A stretch of 34,222 nt of DNA. It comes from Acidobacteriaceae bacterium (GTDB taxonomy: Bacteria > Acidobacteriota > Terriglobia > Terriglobales > Acidobacteriaceae). Below, one piece after another: positions 24,242 to 31,792 of this stretch. The stretch is taken from NCBI GenBank assembly GCA_003162935.1, contig PLUW01000070.1, positions 18,565-52,786 of the forward strand, in the 5' to 3' direction. Both the position numbers and the translations under genes were made by a program. The stretch's first letter is position 1. The number at the start of each line of letters is the position of its first letter. A model generated the notes under the pieces. It was not told where the DNA came from. It saw only the letters and a program-made list of their open reading frames with translations, and ran no database searches.

Positions 24242-25410
24242 TGGCCACCAAACCTCACATCGCAGTCATCGGCGCGGGCGCATTCGGCGGATGGACCGCT
24301 CTTTATCTTCTTCGCGCCGGAGCGCGGGTTACGCTGCTCGACGCCTGGGGTCCGGGAAATTCGCGGTCGTCTTCGGGCGGGGAGACGCGGGTGATCCGCG
24401 GCGCTTACGGGCCCGATCAGCCTTATACGAAACTGGCGGCGCGCGCGCTCGATCTCTGGAAGCAGCACGAAGCCCAGTGGAAGCGGAAATTCTTTTTCCC
24501 CATCGGAGTGCTGTGGATTGCCGAGGACGATGACGCATTCGGGCGCGGCTCGCTTCCCTTGCTGAAGGACGCCGGAATCCCTTTCGAGCAACTCGCCGTG
24601 AACGAACTCAAGCACCGCTGGCCGCAGATCAATTTCGAAACCGTCGCGTGGGGCATCTACGAACCACACAGCGGATACTTACTCGCCCGCGCGTCGGCGC
24701 AAGCGGTGGTCGAGCAGTTCGTGGCCGAGGGAGGCGAGTATCGACAGGCAGCGGTCGCAGCGCACGATCTCGACAGCGGCCAGTGGAAAGCCCTGCCGTT
24801 GACCGATGTTTCATCCGGCGACTCAGCTGGCGGTACATCCCGCGGTACATCCCTCGTCGCTGACCGCTATGTGTTCGCTTGTGGGCCGTGGCTGGGAAAG
24901 CTGTTTCCTGGCACGGTCGGGCCACATTTTGTTTCGACCAAGCAGGACGTGTTTTTCTTCGGCACGCCCGCCGGCGATCCGCGCTATAACGAGGGCAACG
25001 TGCCGGTGTGGGGCGATCACAGCGAACATTTCATGTATGGAATCCCCGACAACCAAGGGCGCGGCTTCAAAATGGCCAACGACACGCGCGGGCCGGAGTT
25101 CGATCCGACTTCGGGCCAGCGCCTGGTAAGCGAAGATCGGCTCGCCGAGGCGCGGCGCTACCTTGCTTACCGTTTTCCGGGAATGAAAGACGCGCCGCTG
25201 GTCGAAACGCGCGTCTGCCAATACGAAAACACCATCGACCATAACTTCATCGTCGACCGGCATCCGGCGAACGCGAATGTGTGGATCCTCGGCGGCGGCT
25301 CAGGGCACGGATTCAAGCATGGCCCCGCGCTCGGCGAGATGGTGGCAAGCCTCGTGCTGAAAGATGAGACAGCGGACTCGCTGTACAGGCTAGCGCGATT
25401 TCGCAGTTAG
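24241..25410 (+). CDS. FAD-dependent oxidoreductase of the monomeric sarcosine oxidase / N-methyl amino acid oxidase family
   Basis: 389 residues from the ATG at 24241, almost exactly the length of monomeric sarcosine oxidase. The N-terminal Rossmann motif GAGAFGGWTALYLLRAG binds FAD ADP, and 'SRSSSGGETRVIRGAYG' follows as in the family. Cys326 in VETRVCQYENTIDHNFIVDRHP-like context corresponds to the cysteine that carries covalent FAD in sarcosine oxidases. C-terminal GGGSGHGFKHGPALGEMVA is the second FAD loop. It probably oxidises an N-methylated or other secondary amine to produce H2O2; the exact substrate is unknown. A 12-bp tandem duplication at 24830-24853 adds four residues (GGTSRGTS). 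Confidence 0.88.
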   Translation: MATKPHIAVIGAGAFGGWTALYLLRAGARVTLLDAWGPGNSRSSSGGETRVIRGAYGPDQPYTKLAARALDLWKQHEAQWKRKFFFPIGVLWIAEDDDAFGRGSLPLLKDAGIPFEQLAVNELKHRWPQINFETVAWGIYEPHSGYLLARASAQAVVEQFVAEGGEYRQAAVAAHDLDSGQWKALPLTDVSSGDSAGGTSRGTSLVADRYVFACGPWLGKLFPGTVGPHFVSTKQDVFFFGTPAGDPRYNEGNVPVWGDHSEHFMYGIPDNQGRGFKMANDTRGPEFDPTSGQRLVSEDRLAEARRYLAYRFPGMKDAPLVETRVCQYENTIDHNFIVDRHPANANVWILGGGSGHGFKHGPALGEMVASLVLKDETADSLYRLARFRS

Positions 25411-25759
25411 TAGATCGAGCGCTAGGCCTGGATCAAGAGTTAGACTCCAAATTACTCACTAGTGCATTCATCACGAATTGTATGTACGGCAATCACCGAC
25501 AGCGATCCGTACCTTCTGCGAAAGTAACTCCATCGCCACGCGTCATCCGGCGCCCAGCGGCAGCGATGCAGGTCCGCCGGAATTTGATGACGGCACTCCA
25601 GCTCGGCGGTTCACCCGAACCGCTGTTCCGTAGTGCCAACCTGACAACTTAAATAACTCGAACCTCGGCGGTGCTCTCTTGCTGTGGCGGCTCGCAGGAT
25701 TCGTGTCTGCGGATCGCCCGGCGCGCGACCCGCCATGAAACCGATGCGAGCGTGAAACG
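25411..25759. other. Intergenic region with no recognised gene
   Basis: 349 nt between the flavoenzyme and the fibronectin-type gene. No ORF of interest was found. One perfect hairpin GCGGTTC-ACCC-GAACCGC (25606-25623) is present, without a T run. The promoter of the downstream secreted-protein operon should be here, but I cannot place it with confidence. Confidence 0.6.
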
Positions 25760-26101
25760 ATGAAAAAGCTATTCCCGACCTGTATGATGCTCGGCTGCCT
25801 GAGCTTCAGCTTCGCGCAGGGGATTCAAGGCAGTGTAACACTCAGCGGCAATGCCTCGGTGCAAGTTACTGGGCATTCCGTAACTCTAAACTGGAACGCC
25901 AGTCAGAATGCGGCAAATTATAACGTTTACCGCAGCACCACGCTTGGTGGCCCATATACAAAGATAGGCTCTGGAATCGTCACGACAACTTATACCGACG
26001 TCCAAGTAACTCCGAATCAAACGCTCTATTACGTCACCACCGCGGTGCACGGCAACAACGAAAGCGGCTATAGCAACGAAGCCGCCGCGGCTATTCCTTA
26101 A
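25760..26101 (+). CDS. Secreted fibronectin type III domain protein
   Basis: 113 residues. The signal peptide is MKKLFPTCMMLGCLSFSFAQ. The rest is one FnIII-like beta sandwich: 'HSVTLNWNASQNAANYNVYRSTTLGGPYTKIGSGIVTTTYTDV' and 'YYVTTAVHGNNESGYSNEAAAAIP' are the classic WxxSxxaxxYxVYRS and TAvn..G.ESgySN patterns. Such domains mediate extracellular binding. The gene is followed after 9 nt by a collagen-like secreted protein, so both are probably expressed together. Confidence 0.88.
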   Translation: MKKLFPTCMMLGCLSFSFAQGIQGSVTLSGNASVQVTGHSVTLNWNASQNAANYNVYRSTTLGGPYTKIGSGIVTTTYTDVQVTPNQTLYYVTTAVHGNNESGYSNEAAAAIP

Positions 26102-26110
26102 GGAGACGAA

Positions 26111-26857
26111 ATGAAACACTATTTATTGATCTGCATGTTAAGCCTGCTGTCTGGAGTGTCGTGGGCGCAGTGCACCAGCGGCAATCCAGGCACGAATTGC
26201 AGCGGTCCGTTGAATGTACAGCCTCAGTCCGGAAACTCTGCACAGTCTGCCATCACGTTCGTCGACCTTGGACTGCCCCTCCCGACGCCGGCAGTAGGGC
26301 AGTACACGCTGTCGATCGCCAGCGGCATGATTCTTGAGTCCGACAATGGAAACAGCTATCACTCTCTGGTGGGTCCGCCCGGACCGCAAGGAGCACAGGG
26401 GCAGAAAGGATACACCGGCTCGACCGGATCTCCAGGCCCGATCGGACCCGAGGGACCACAAGGACCGCCTGGAACCTCACCCGCTCCCCCCGACTACAGC
26501 TTCTTTTGTGGGGACGGGTTCAAGGCGAGTGAAGGCACAAGCGAAGTCGGGAACGCGCTGGATCGCGAACAAATTGATATGTCGAACGCGTCGGCGGTCC
26601 GCTTCGCAATCTCGGTTGCGGGCAGAGTTCTGCCGAGCGGAAGCTATGCTCAGGCGGAGTACACCTCCGACGGAACAGACTGGTATGCACTATCGGGAGA
26701 AGTGCCTTTGACAACGCCCAATGGCGTTTATTCAAGTGGCTGGCAGGGCCTGCCGACCGGAGCGAACGGCGATTACTTGGTGCGGATTGTCGTCTACAAC
26801 GCCGGGACCGACGCAGCTCCGCTCGGGCTCCACCAGTTGCACTTGCAATTCAAATAG
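26111..26857 (+). CDS. Secreted collagen-like protein
   Basis: 248 residues with AAGGAG 7 nt before the ATG. The signal peptide is [20 protein letters not shown]. After a region of about 70 residues comes a run of 12 uninterrupted Gly-X-Y triplets ([20 protein letters not shown] and onward, about residues 89-124), which can form a short collagen-type triple helix. A beta-rich C-terminal domain of about 120 residues follows ('[14 protein letters not shown]', '[19 protein letters not shown]'), possibly the trimerisation head. An adhesion or biofilm-matrix role is inferred from such bacterial proteins. There is no cell-wall or outer-membrane anchor, so it is presumably secreted. Confidence 0.9.
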   Translation: MKHYLLICMLSLLSGVSWAQCTSGNPGTNCSGPLNVQPQSGNSAQSAITFVDLGLPLPTPAVGQYTLSIASGMILESDNGNSYHSLVGPPGPQGAQGQKGYTGSTGSPGPIGPEGPQGPPGTSPAPPDYSFFCGDGFKASEGTSEVGNALDREQIDMSNASAVRFAISVAGRVLPSGSYAQAEYTSDGTDWYALSGEVPLTTPNGVYSSGWQGLPTGANGDYLVRIVVYNAGTDAAPLGLHQLHLQFK

Positions 26858-26872
26858 GGATTGAGCCAACGA

Positions 26873-26901
26873 CGCGGAACCGTCAAATTGACGGTTCCGC
26901 G
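26873..26901. terminator. 14-bp perfect hairpin between convergent genes
   Basis: The stem CGCGGAACCGTCAA / TTGACGGTTCCGCG is centred on one A, between the collagen-like gene and the mrp stop. There is no T run in either direction, so it may act as a bidirectional transcription barrier or as an RNA-end stabiliser. Confidence 0.6.
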
Positions 26902-26903
26902 CA

Positions 26904-27752
26904 CTACTGGATCTGAATCACGCTCTCCGAGCTGCTGGCTTTGATCTCTTCGACTCGCGCCACCACATTGCGGGCGAAGGTGAACAGCGATTTTGCGTGC
27001 GGTGAGTTTTCGCCTTGAAGTACGGCCGGAGTGCCGCCATCGCCGGATTTGCGAATCTCGGGATCGAGCTCGACGTTTCCCAGATAAGCGATGTCGAATT
27101 GCTTCGCCGTTTTCTCGGCTCCGCCGCGCGAGAAGATGTCGATTTCGTGCTGACAATGCGGGCACACGAAGTAACTCATGTTTTCGACCATGCCCACGAT
27201 ATCGACCTTCATCTGGCGAAACATCTCGATCGCTTTGCGCGCATCCTGCAGCGCAACGTCGGACGGAGTAGAGACGATGATGGCGCCCGTGAGCGGCACG
27301 GTCTGAATCAGCGAGAGCGCCACATCGCCAGTTCCGGGAGGCAGATCGATGATCAGGTAGTCGAGCAGTCCCCATTGCACCGATCCCAGAAACTGCTTCA
27401 TGATCGAATGCAGCATGGGACCACGCCAGATGAGCGGCTTGTCTCCGGGATTGAGGAATCCTACCGAGATCACCTTGAGCCCATGCGAATTGATGGGTGC
27501 GATCTGGCCTTCGCCCTGCACTTTGGGCTGCTCGTTGGTTCCGAGCATGAGCGGAACGTTCGGGCCGTAGACGTCGCCGTCGAGCAGTCCTACTTTGTGG
27601 CCCATCTTGCTGAGAGCGATGGCCAAATTGACCGAGAGCGTGGTCTTGCCGACTCCGCCCTTGCCGGAACCGACGGCGATGATGGCGTTGACGCCGGGCA
27701 AAGGTTGTGGAGTGGGCTGCTGCTGGCCTGGAGGATGGGAATGAGCGCTCAT
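26904..27752 (-). CDS. mrp: Mrp/ApbC (NBP35-type) Fe-S cluster carrier ATPase
   Basis: 282 residues, a P-loop NTPase. It has the deviant Walker A GSGKGGVGKTT (28-38), 'GLLDGDVYGPNVPLMLG', 'DYLIIDLPPGTGDVALSL', and the cluster-binding CxxC (Cys197/Cys200 in YFVCPHCQ). It lacks the N-terminal MIP18/DUF59 domain found in many Mrp proteins, so it is the short ApbC form, with a Pro/Gln-rich N-terminus. It likely binds and transfers [4Fe-4S] clusters to apoproteins. The start has TATAAT ending 6 nt upstream and no Shine-Dalgarno. Confidence 0.94.
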   Translation of the reverse strand: MSAHSHPPGQQQPTPQPLPGVNAIIAVGSGKGGVGKTTLSVNLAIALSKMGHKVGLLDGDVYGPNVPLMLGTNEQPKVQGEGQIAPINSHGLKVISVGFLNPGDKPLIWRGPMLHSIMKQFLGSVQWGLLDYLIIDLPPGTGDVALSLIQTVPLTGAIIVSTPSDVALQDARKAIEMFRQMKVDIVGMVENMSYFVCPHCQHEIDIFSRGGAEKTAKQFDIAYLGNVELDPEIRKSGDGGTPAVLQGENSPHAKSLFTFARNVVARVEEIKASSSESVIQIQ

Positions 27753-27784
27753 TTGGAGATTATACGGGAGGGGAACGCTGAGGT
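27753..27784 (-). promoter_or_regulatory. mrp promoter, -10 box 6 nt before the ATG
   Basis: On the minus strand a perfect TATAAT (27764-27759) is followed by 6 nt and the mrp ATG. About 17 nt upstream is CTGACC, contributed by the end of the AGGTCAGA repeat. A leaderless transcript is predicted. Confidence 0.5.
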
Positions 27785-27925
27785 CAGAGGTTAGAGGTCA
27801 GATTGTAGGTGAAATCTCTAGGTTCACACGGCTGCGTGCGCTTGGAGTTTTTCACCTCTGCAATCTGACCTCTGACTTCTGACCTCAGAGGACACTTCTG
27901 CAATCTGACCTCTAACTTCTGCAAT
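27779..27925. repeat. Palindromic AGGTCAGATTG element, copy 1
   Basis: The left arm is GAGGTCAGAGGTTAGAGGTC AGATTG and the right arm CAATCTGACCTCTGAC..., repeated further right. Between them is a core with TTCACACGGCTGCGTGCGCT and TGGAGTTTTTCACC. The arms are mutually complementary and the core is shared with 31793-31965. It is located between mrp and cydB. Confidence 0.8.
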
Positions 27926-27927
27926 CG

Positions 27928-28971
27928 CTAGTAGTGCCCTTCTCCCGCTTGCACCTTGCCGCGAAACTTGCGGTAGACGAAAGCAAAATAAGAAACTGCC
28001 AGTACGGCGGCAAACGTCCACCAGACCAGGCCGACGCTGAGTCCGTGACTTCCGGCGGCGGTGTTGTAAATGGTGAGGTCGTATTGGTGATCGCGGGCGG
28101 GCAGAACGACGGGATAGAGAGCGAACGCCGCGCCCACCAGCATGAAGGTGACATACAGGCTGGAGGCGACGAAAGCCAGTTTCTCTTTGCCGTTGGGATT
28201 GGCCCAGAGCATGACGGCCAGGCTGACGACAACCACGATCGGAACGAGGATTCCAATCGGGTGCTTCGCGTAGTTCGTCATAATGTCGGGGCGGATGAAA
28301 TACGTGGCAACCAGGGAGATGACGGTCAGAAAAAACTGCAGGGGCCAGCACAACAAGGCGAAACCGCGGGCGCGGCGTCCAAGATCCGCGTCGGTTTTGA
28401 GCGCGACGTAGTACGAGCCATGCGCGGTCAAGGTCACCAGCGCCAGCACGGCGATGAGTACGGTATACCAATCGAGGATGCCGATCCGCGAACTGAGTTT
28501 GAAATTCGTCCAGAGCGGTTCAAAGAAATAGCCGGTGGAATCCAGTGGCACTCCCCGCACCACGTTGCCCAGTGCCGCTCCGAAAAACACCGCCAGCAGA
28601 AGGCTCGATCCGCTGAAAACGACATCGAAGAAATCCTGCCACATCCGGTTTTCGATGTGGGCGCGGAATTCAATGCCGATGCCGCGGAGAATGAGCAGCC
28701 ACAACACAATCGTCAGCGGCAGATAAAATCCGCTAAAACTCGAGGCATAGAGCCGCGGGAAAGCAAAGTAGAGTGTGCCGCCGGCAGCGAGCAGCCAAAC
28801 TTCGTTGCCATCCCAGACGGGGCCGATGGCGCGCAGCACCTGGCGTCGCTCGTCGTTGGTCTTGGCTGCAAACAGATAAATCACACCCGCGCCCAGATCG
28901 AAACCGTCGAGCACGACATAGGCCGCGACCATCACTGCGACAATCCAGAACCAAAGCCCCGCCATATTCAC
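27928..28971 (-). CDS. cydB: Cytochrome bd quinol oxidase subunit II
   Basis: 347 residues, an integral membrane protein with eight or nine helices. The N-terminus 'LWFWIVAVMVAAYVVLDGFDLGAGVIY' and 'VWDGNEVWLLAAGGTLYFAFP' are CydB signatures; later helices include 'GSYYVALKTDADLGRRAR' and 'ANPNGKEKLAFVASSLY'. Together with CydA it forms the high-affinity terminal oxidase that reduces O2 to water from quinol. Its start overlaps the cydA stop by 4 bp (ATGA), so the two are translationally coupled. No cydX-like small gene is visible downstream; the repeat element follows instead. Confidence 0.96.
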   Translation of the reverse strand: MNMAGLWFWIVAVMVAAYVVLDGFDLGAGVIYLFAAKTNDERRQVLRAIGPVWDGNEVWLLAAGGTLYFAFPRLYASSFSGFYLPLTIVLWLLILRGIGIEFRAHIENRMWQDFFDVVFSGSSLLLAVFFGAALGNVVRGVPLDSTGYFFEPLWTNFKLSSRIGILDWYTVLIAVLALVTLTAHGSYYVALKTDADLGRRARGFALLCWPLQFFLTVISLVATYFIRPDIMTNYAKHPIGILVPIVVVVSLAVMLWANPNGKEKLAFVASSLYVTFMLVGAAFALYPVVLPARDHQYDLTIYNTAAGSHGLSVGLVWWTFAAVLAVSYFAFVYRKFRGKVQAGEGHY

Positions 28972-30332
28972 CTTGCCTCCGCCGCCGGATGGAGTCCGGA
29001 TCGGGATTCACTTTCGGCCAATGGCCCGCGCTCAATTTCCCGCCGGATCAGAAACAGGCCCAGAATGCCAAGCACAGTGTACATACCCATAAACCCCAAT
29101 AGAGTAAACATGCCGTTCCCCGCCGAGACCAACCTGGAATAGCCGTCTTCGGTGCGCATCAGTCCATACACGAGCCAGGGCTGGCGGCCCAGCTCAGCGG
29201 TCATCCATCCTGCGGTGTTCGCGATATACGGAAAGGGCGCGGAAAGCATCAGAACCCAGAGCATCCAGCGGGCGTGAAACAGCCTTCCGGTCCATAGCAG
29301 AAACAACGCGACCACCATGACCGCGACGAAGAACGTCCCGAGACCCACCATGATGTGGTAGCTGTAATAGAGCAAGGGGATGTTCCCCGGCCAGTCTTGC
29401 TTGGGGAAAGCATCGAGTCCGCGGACGCCGGCATTCCAGCGTTTATAAGTCAGCATGCTCAACATTCCCGGAACTTCGAGTGGGTTGTCGATTTTGCCTT
29501 CCTGCTCGTTGGGTTGGCCCAGGATCAACAGCGGCGCGTCCGTCCTGCCTTGGAAAAGTCCTTCCATCGCCGCCAGAGTTACGGGCTGCTGAGCGGCAAC
29601 CATTTTGCCCTGACCGTCGCCAGTCGGAAAAATCTGCAATACGCTGAACAGGCAACCGGCAATCACTCCCGTCTTGACGAAGATGCGGCCGTATTCGGTC
29701 CATTTGCCCGAGAGCAGATAAAACGCGCCGACTGCCGTCATGATAAAGGCGCCGGTGATCGCCGCTCCGCACATGTTGTGGGCGTATTGCCATCCCGCCC
29801 AGGGATTGAGGACGAAATCCCAGAAGCTCGACAGTTGCAGGCTGCCGTCGGCGGCAGTGAAATAGCCGACGGGATGCTGCATGAAAGCGTCGGTGGCGAT
29901 GATGAAATAACCCGACAACCACGAACCGACAAAAACCGCGACTGCCGAGAGCCAGTGCGCTTTCGGGCTCAGCCGCTTCTCTCCGTAGAGAAATAACCCG
30001 AGGAACGCCGATTCGAGGAAAAAGGCGAACATACCCTCCATGCCCAGCGTCTGGCCGATCACGCCGCCCGCGAAGCGCGAAAATACCGACCAGTTGGTGC
30101 CGAACTGGAATTCCATGGGAATACCGGTCACTACACCTAGAACGAAATTGATGCCAAAAATCCTTCCCCAAAAGCGCGCGGCTTCGTGATATTTGGGGTC
30201 GTTGCGCCGCAGAGCGATCGTCTTGAGGACCACGATGAGCAGAGCGAGCCCCATGGTGAGCTGCGGGAAGAGATAGTGAAAGGTCGCGGTGAAAGCAAAG
30301 TGCAGGCGGTGAACAAAAAGTGCGCTGTCCAT
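28968..30332 (-). CDS. cydA: Cytochrome bd quinol oxidase subunit I
   Basis: 454 residues with nine predicted helices. Residues matching the E. coli heme ligands are in place: His19 (TATFHYLF) for heme b595/d, His185 (YAHNMCG) and Met328 (YHIMVGLG) for heme b558, plus Glu99 and Glu107 of the proton channel in GMEGMFAFFLES. The conserved GRQPW occurs near residue 382. The Q-loop is about 65 residues shorter than in E. coli, so this is the short-Q-loop form. It receives electrons from quinol and passes them to the di-heme site. The ATG at 30332 lacks an obvious ribosome site. A TCAG-type repeat is directly upstream. Confidence 0.96.
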   Translation of the reverse strand: MDSALFVHRLHFAFTATFHYLFPQLTMGLALLIVVLKTIALRRNDPKYHEAARFWGRIFGINFVLGVVTGIPMEFQFGTNWSVFSRFAGGVIGQTLGMEGMFAFFLESAFLGLFLYGEKRLSPKAHWLSAVAVFVGSWLSGYFIIATDAFMQHPVGYFTAADGSLQLSSFWDFVLNPWAGWQYAHNMCGAAITGAFIMTAVGAFYLLSGKWTEYGRIFVKTGVIAGCLFSVLQIFPTGDGQGKMVAAQQPVTLAAMEGLFQGRTDAPLLILGQPNEQEGKIDNPLEVPGMLSMLTYKRWNAGVRGLDAFPKQDWPGNIPLLYYSYHIMVGLGTFFVAVMVVALFLLWTGRLFHARWMLWVLMLSAPFPYIANTAGWMTAELGRQPWLVYGLMRTEDGYSRLVSAGNGMFTLLGFMGMYTVLGILGLFLIRREIERGPLAESESRSGLHPAAEAR

Positions 30333-30338
30333 AAGTAA

Positions 30339-30384
30339 GTCTCAGTGGTCAGGTCTCAGCCCCGTTAGCGGACGGCTGAAAACT
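30339..30384. repeat. TCAG-type repeat between cydA and the thioesterase gene
   Basis: GTCTCAGTGGTCAGGTCTCAG and CGGACGGCTGAAAAC arms flank a short GTTAGC core. It occupies almost the whole intergenic gap. Confidence 0.6.
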
Positions 30385-30387
30385 TGT

Positions 30388-30900
30388 CTAACTCCGAACC
30401 TCTTGCCGGCGCGCCCGTTCGGCGCGGCGAATTTCGCGGCGGCGTGCGGCGCCATCGTAGCGGCGTTTTTCGTCCTCGGTCTCTGGGATGACGGGCGGAA
30501 CCGGCACTTTGTTTCCGTCCGCGTCAATCGCCACAAACGTCAGATACGCGGAGCTGACGTGATGATGCTCTTCCGAGCGATAGTTCTCCACCCAAACCTT
30601 GACGCCGACTTCCATCGAGGTGTGAAAGACGCGATTGACCGACGAGCGCAGGATGACGAAGTCTCCGACACGAACGGGCACGAGAAAATCCAAATGATCG
30701 ATGGACGCGGTCACCACGTAGGCGCGCGAGTGACGATGGGCGGCCATGGCGCCGGCGAGGTCAATCCAGTGCATGAGGCGTCCGCCGAGCAATGCGTTGA
30801 GCGGGTTGGCGTCGTTGGGGAGAACGATCTCAGCCATCTCAGAGATCGAATCGCGCACTGGCCGCGGGCGGATGGACTTCGCTTTGTCGTTGTCATTCAT
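30388..30900 (-). CDS. Acyl-CoA thioesterase, hot-dog fold (YciA/BACH-like)
   Basis: 170 residues from the ATG at 30900; an ATG two codons earlier at 30906 is possible. The track frame starting at 31032 overlaps the upstream gene and is unlikely. The central hot-dog domain is typical: 'AEIVLPNDANPLNALLGGRLMHWIDLAGAMAAHRHS' with the conserved Asn/Asp residues, then 'VVTASIDHLDFLVPVRVGDFVILRSSVNRV' and 'MEVGVKVWVENY'. It should hydrolyse acyl-CoA to free acid and CoA, acting as a hexamer or dimer in the cytosol. The C-terminal Arg/Glu-rich tail (about 30 residues) is longer than in YciA. It is co-directional with the upstream 147-residue gene (19-nt gap). Confidence 0.9.
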   Translation of the reverse strand: MNDNDKAKSIRPRPVRDSISEMAEIVLPNDANPLNALLGGRLMHWIDLAGAMAAHRHSRAYVVTASIDHLDFLVPVRVGDFVILRSSVNRVFHTSMEVGVKVWVENYRSEEHHHVSSAYLTFVAIDADGNKVPVPPVIPETEDEKRRYDGAARRREIRRAERARRQEVRS

Positions 30901-30919
30901 AAGCATCGGTTCATAGCTA

Positions 30920-31363
30920 TCAGACGGCAACCGCGCTCTGGCGGGAGCGGCACGTTTGGCGGTAGGCGTCGGCGAGCGCGAGCACGCGCGGGTCCGGATG
31001 CAGGTTGAGCCAGTTCTCGCTCTCCAGATCAAAAGTCAATTGACCGTACTCGATGGGGGCGTGACTGCGCTCGCAGACGAAGCGCAGGGTGAGTTGCTGC
31101 GCGTTAGCGTTGGCAACGGAAAAACGAACCGCATCCCAGTCGCGGTGCTCCGGAAGATGCGGACAGGCGGTCGCATAGCCGAGATTGCAGAAATCGCGCA
31201 CGTCGGGGTCGGATGCGGCGACTTCTTGTCCCGAAGCTCGGCAGTTCCCTGCCCAGCCCGCGCCCAGCGGCAGACGCGAAGGATGCGGCCAGGAGCCGTC
31301 GTTCACGATTGCAATCGGCACAAAGAAAGGGCAGGCCAAGTTGGTCTCTCGGAGAACATCCAT
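30920..31363 (-). CDS. Conserved-looking cysteine-containing protein of unknown function
   Basis: 147 residues from the ATG at 31363. Four cysteines at about 11, 41, 59 and 67 (LACPFFVP, GNCRA, FCNLGYATACPHLP) could bind a metal or an Fe-S cluster, given their spacing and the neighbouring prolines. The rest is beta-rich: 'DAVRFSVANANAQQLTLRFVCERSHAP' and 'IEYGQLTFDLE', ending 'LALADAYRQTCRSR'. I do not recognise a named family. It is directly upstream of the thioesterase gene and probably co-transcribed. Confidence 0.75.
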   Translation of the reverse strand: MDVLRETNLACPFFVPIAIVNDGSWPHPSRLPLGAGWAGNCRASGQEVAASDPDVRDFCNLGYATACPHLPEHRDWDAVRFSVANANAQQLTLRFVCERSHAPIEYGQLTFDLESENWLNLHPDPRVLALADAYRQTCRSRQSAVAV

Positions 31364-31392
31364 TGTAACGCTTGACGTGATATGAATGGGAG

Positions 31393-31476
31393 ATCAGGTC
31401 TCAGGTGTTAGCTCTCAGGTCTCAGCTTCTGGCCTTTGGCTTTTACCGAGAACTGACGACTGAGAACTGAGAACTT
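31393..31476. repeat. TCAG-type repeat pair upstream of the TPR gene
   Basis: The left arm CAGGTCTCAGGTGTTAGCTC TCAGGTCTCAG and the right arm GAACTGACGACTGAGAACTG are complementary around a core with GGCCTTTGGCTTTT. The right arm runs to within 4 nt of the TPR start codon, forming its leader. Confidence 0.75.
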
Positions 31477-31479
31477 CCA

Positions 31480-31788
31480 ATGGATCGTACTGCCATACTG
31501 AGCGAAATTCTTACCGCGAATCCCGAGGATTCGTTTGCGCGCTATGGGCTCGCGATGGAGTATTCGAAAGCGGGACAGATCGAGCAGGCGCTGACGGAAT
31601 TCAAAACGCTGATCGAGAAAAATCCCGACTACACGCCGGCCTACTTCATGGCCGCGCAGACGCTGGCCACCGCCAGCCGCGTCGACGAGGCCAAGCGATG
31701 GCTGGTGGATGGTGTCTCGTCGGCCGTCCGAACCGGCAACAAGCACGCGCAGTCGGAGATGACAGCGATGTTAGAGGAATTGGAGTAA
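31480..31788 (+). CDS. Small tetratricopeptide repeat protein
   Basis: 102 residues containing two or three TPR units: 'FARYGLAMEYSKAGQIEQALTEFKTLIEKNP' and 'YTPAYFMAAQTLATASRVDEAKRWLVDGV' match the TPR pattern, followed by a capping helix. No signal peptide; cytosolic adaptor role inferred. Its short leader consists of the TCAG repeat, with no recognisable ribosome site. It is enclosed by two different repeat families. Confidence 0.85.
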   Translation: MDRTAILSEILTANPEDSFARYGLAMEYSKAGQIEQALTEFKTLIEKNPDYTPAYFMAAQTLATASRVDEAKRWLVDGVSSAVRTGNKHAQSEMTAMLEELE

Positions 31789-31792
31789 GGAA

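Noticed and set aside
25710-25730. GG-N10-GC spacing upstream of the FnIII gene
   Set aside because: The surrounding bases do not match the sigma-54 consensus (no TTGG, no TGCA). GG-N10-GC alone is expected by chance in GC-rich DNA.
27934-29142. 402-residue ORF on the plus strand
   Set aside because: It is antisense to cydB and the end of cydA. It is rich in Gln/Asp/His, with no recognisable motif; high GC opens the opposite frame.
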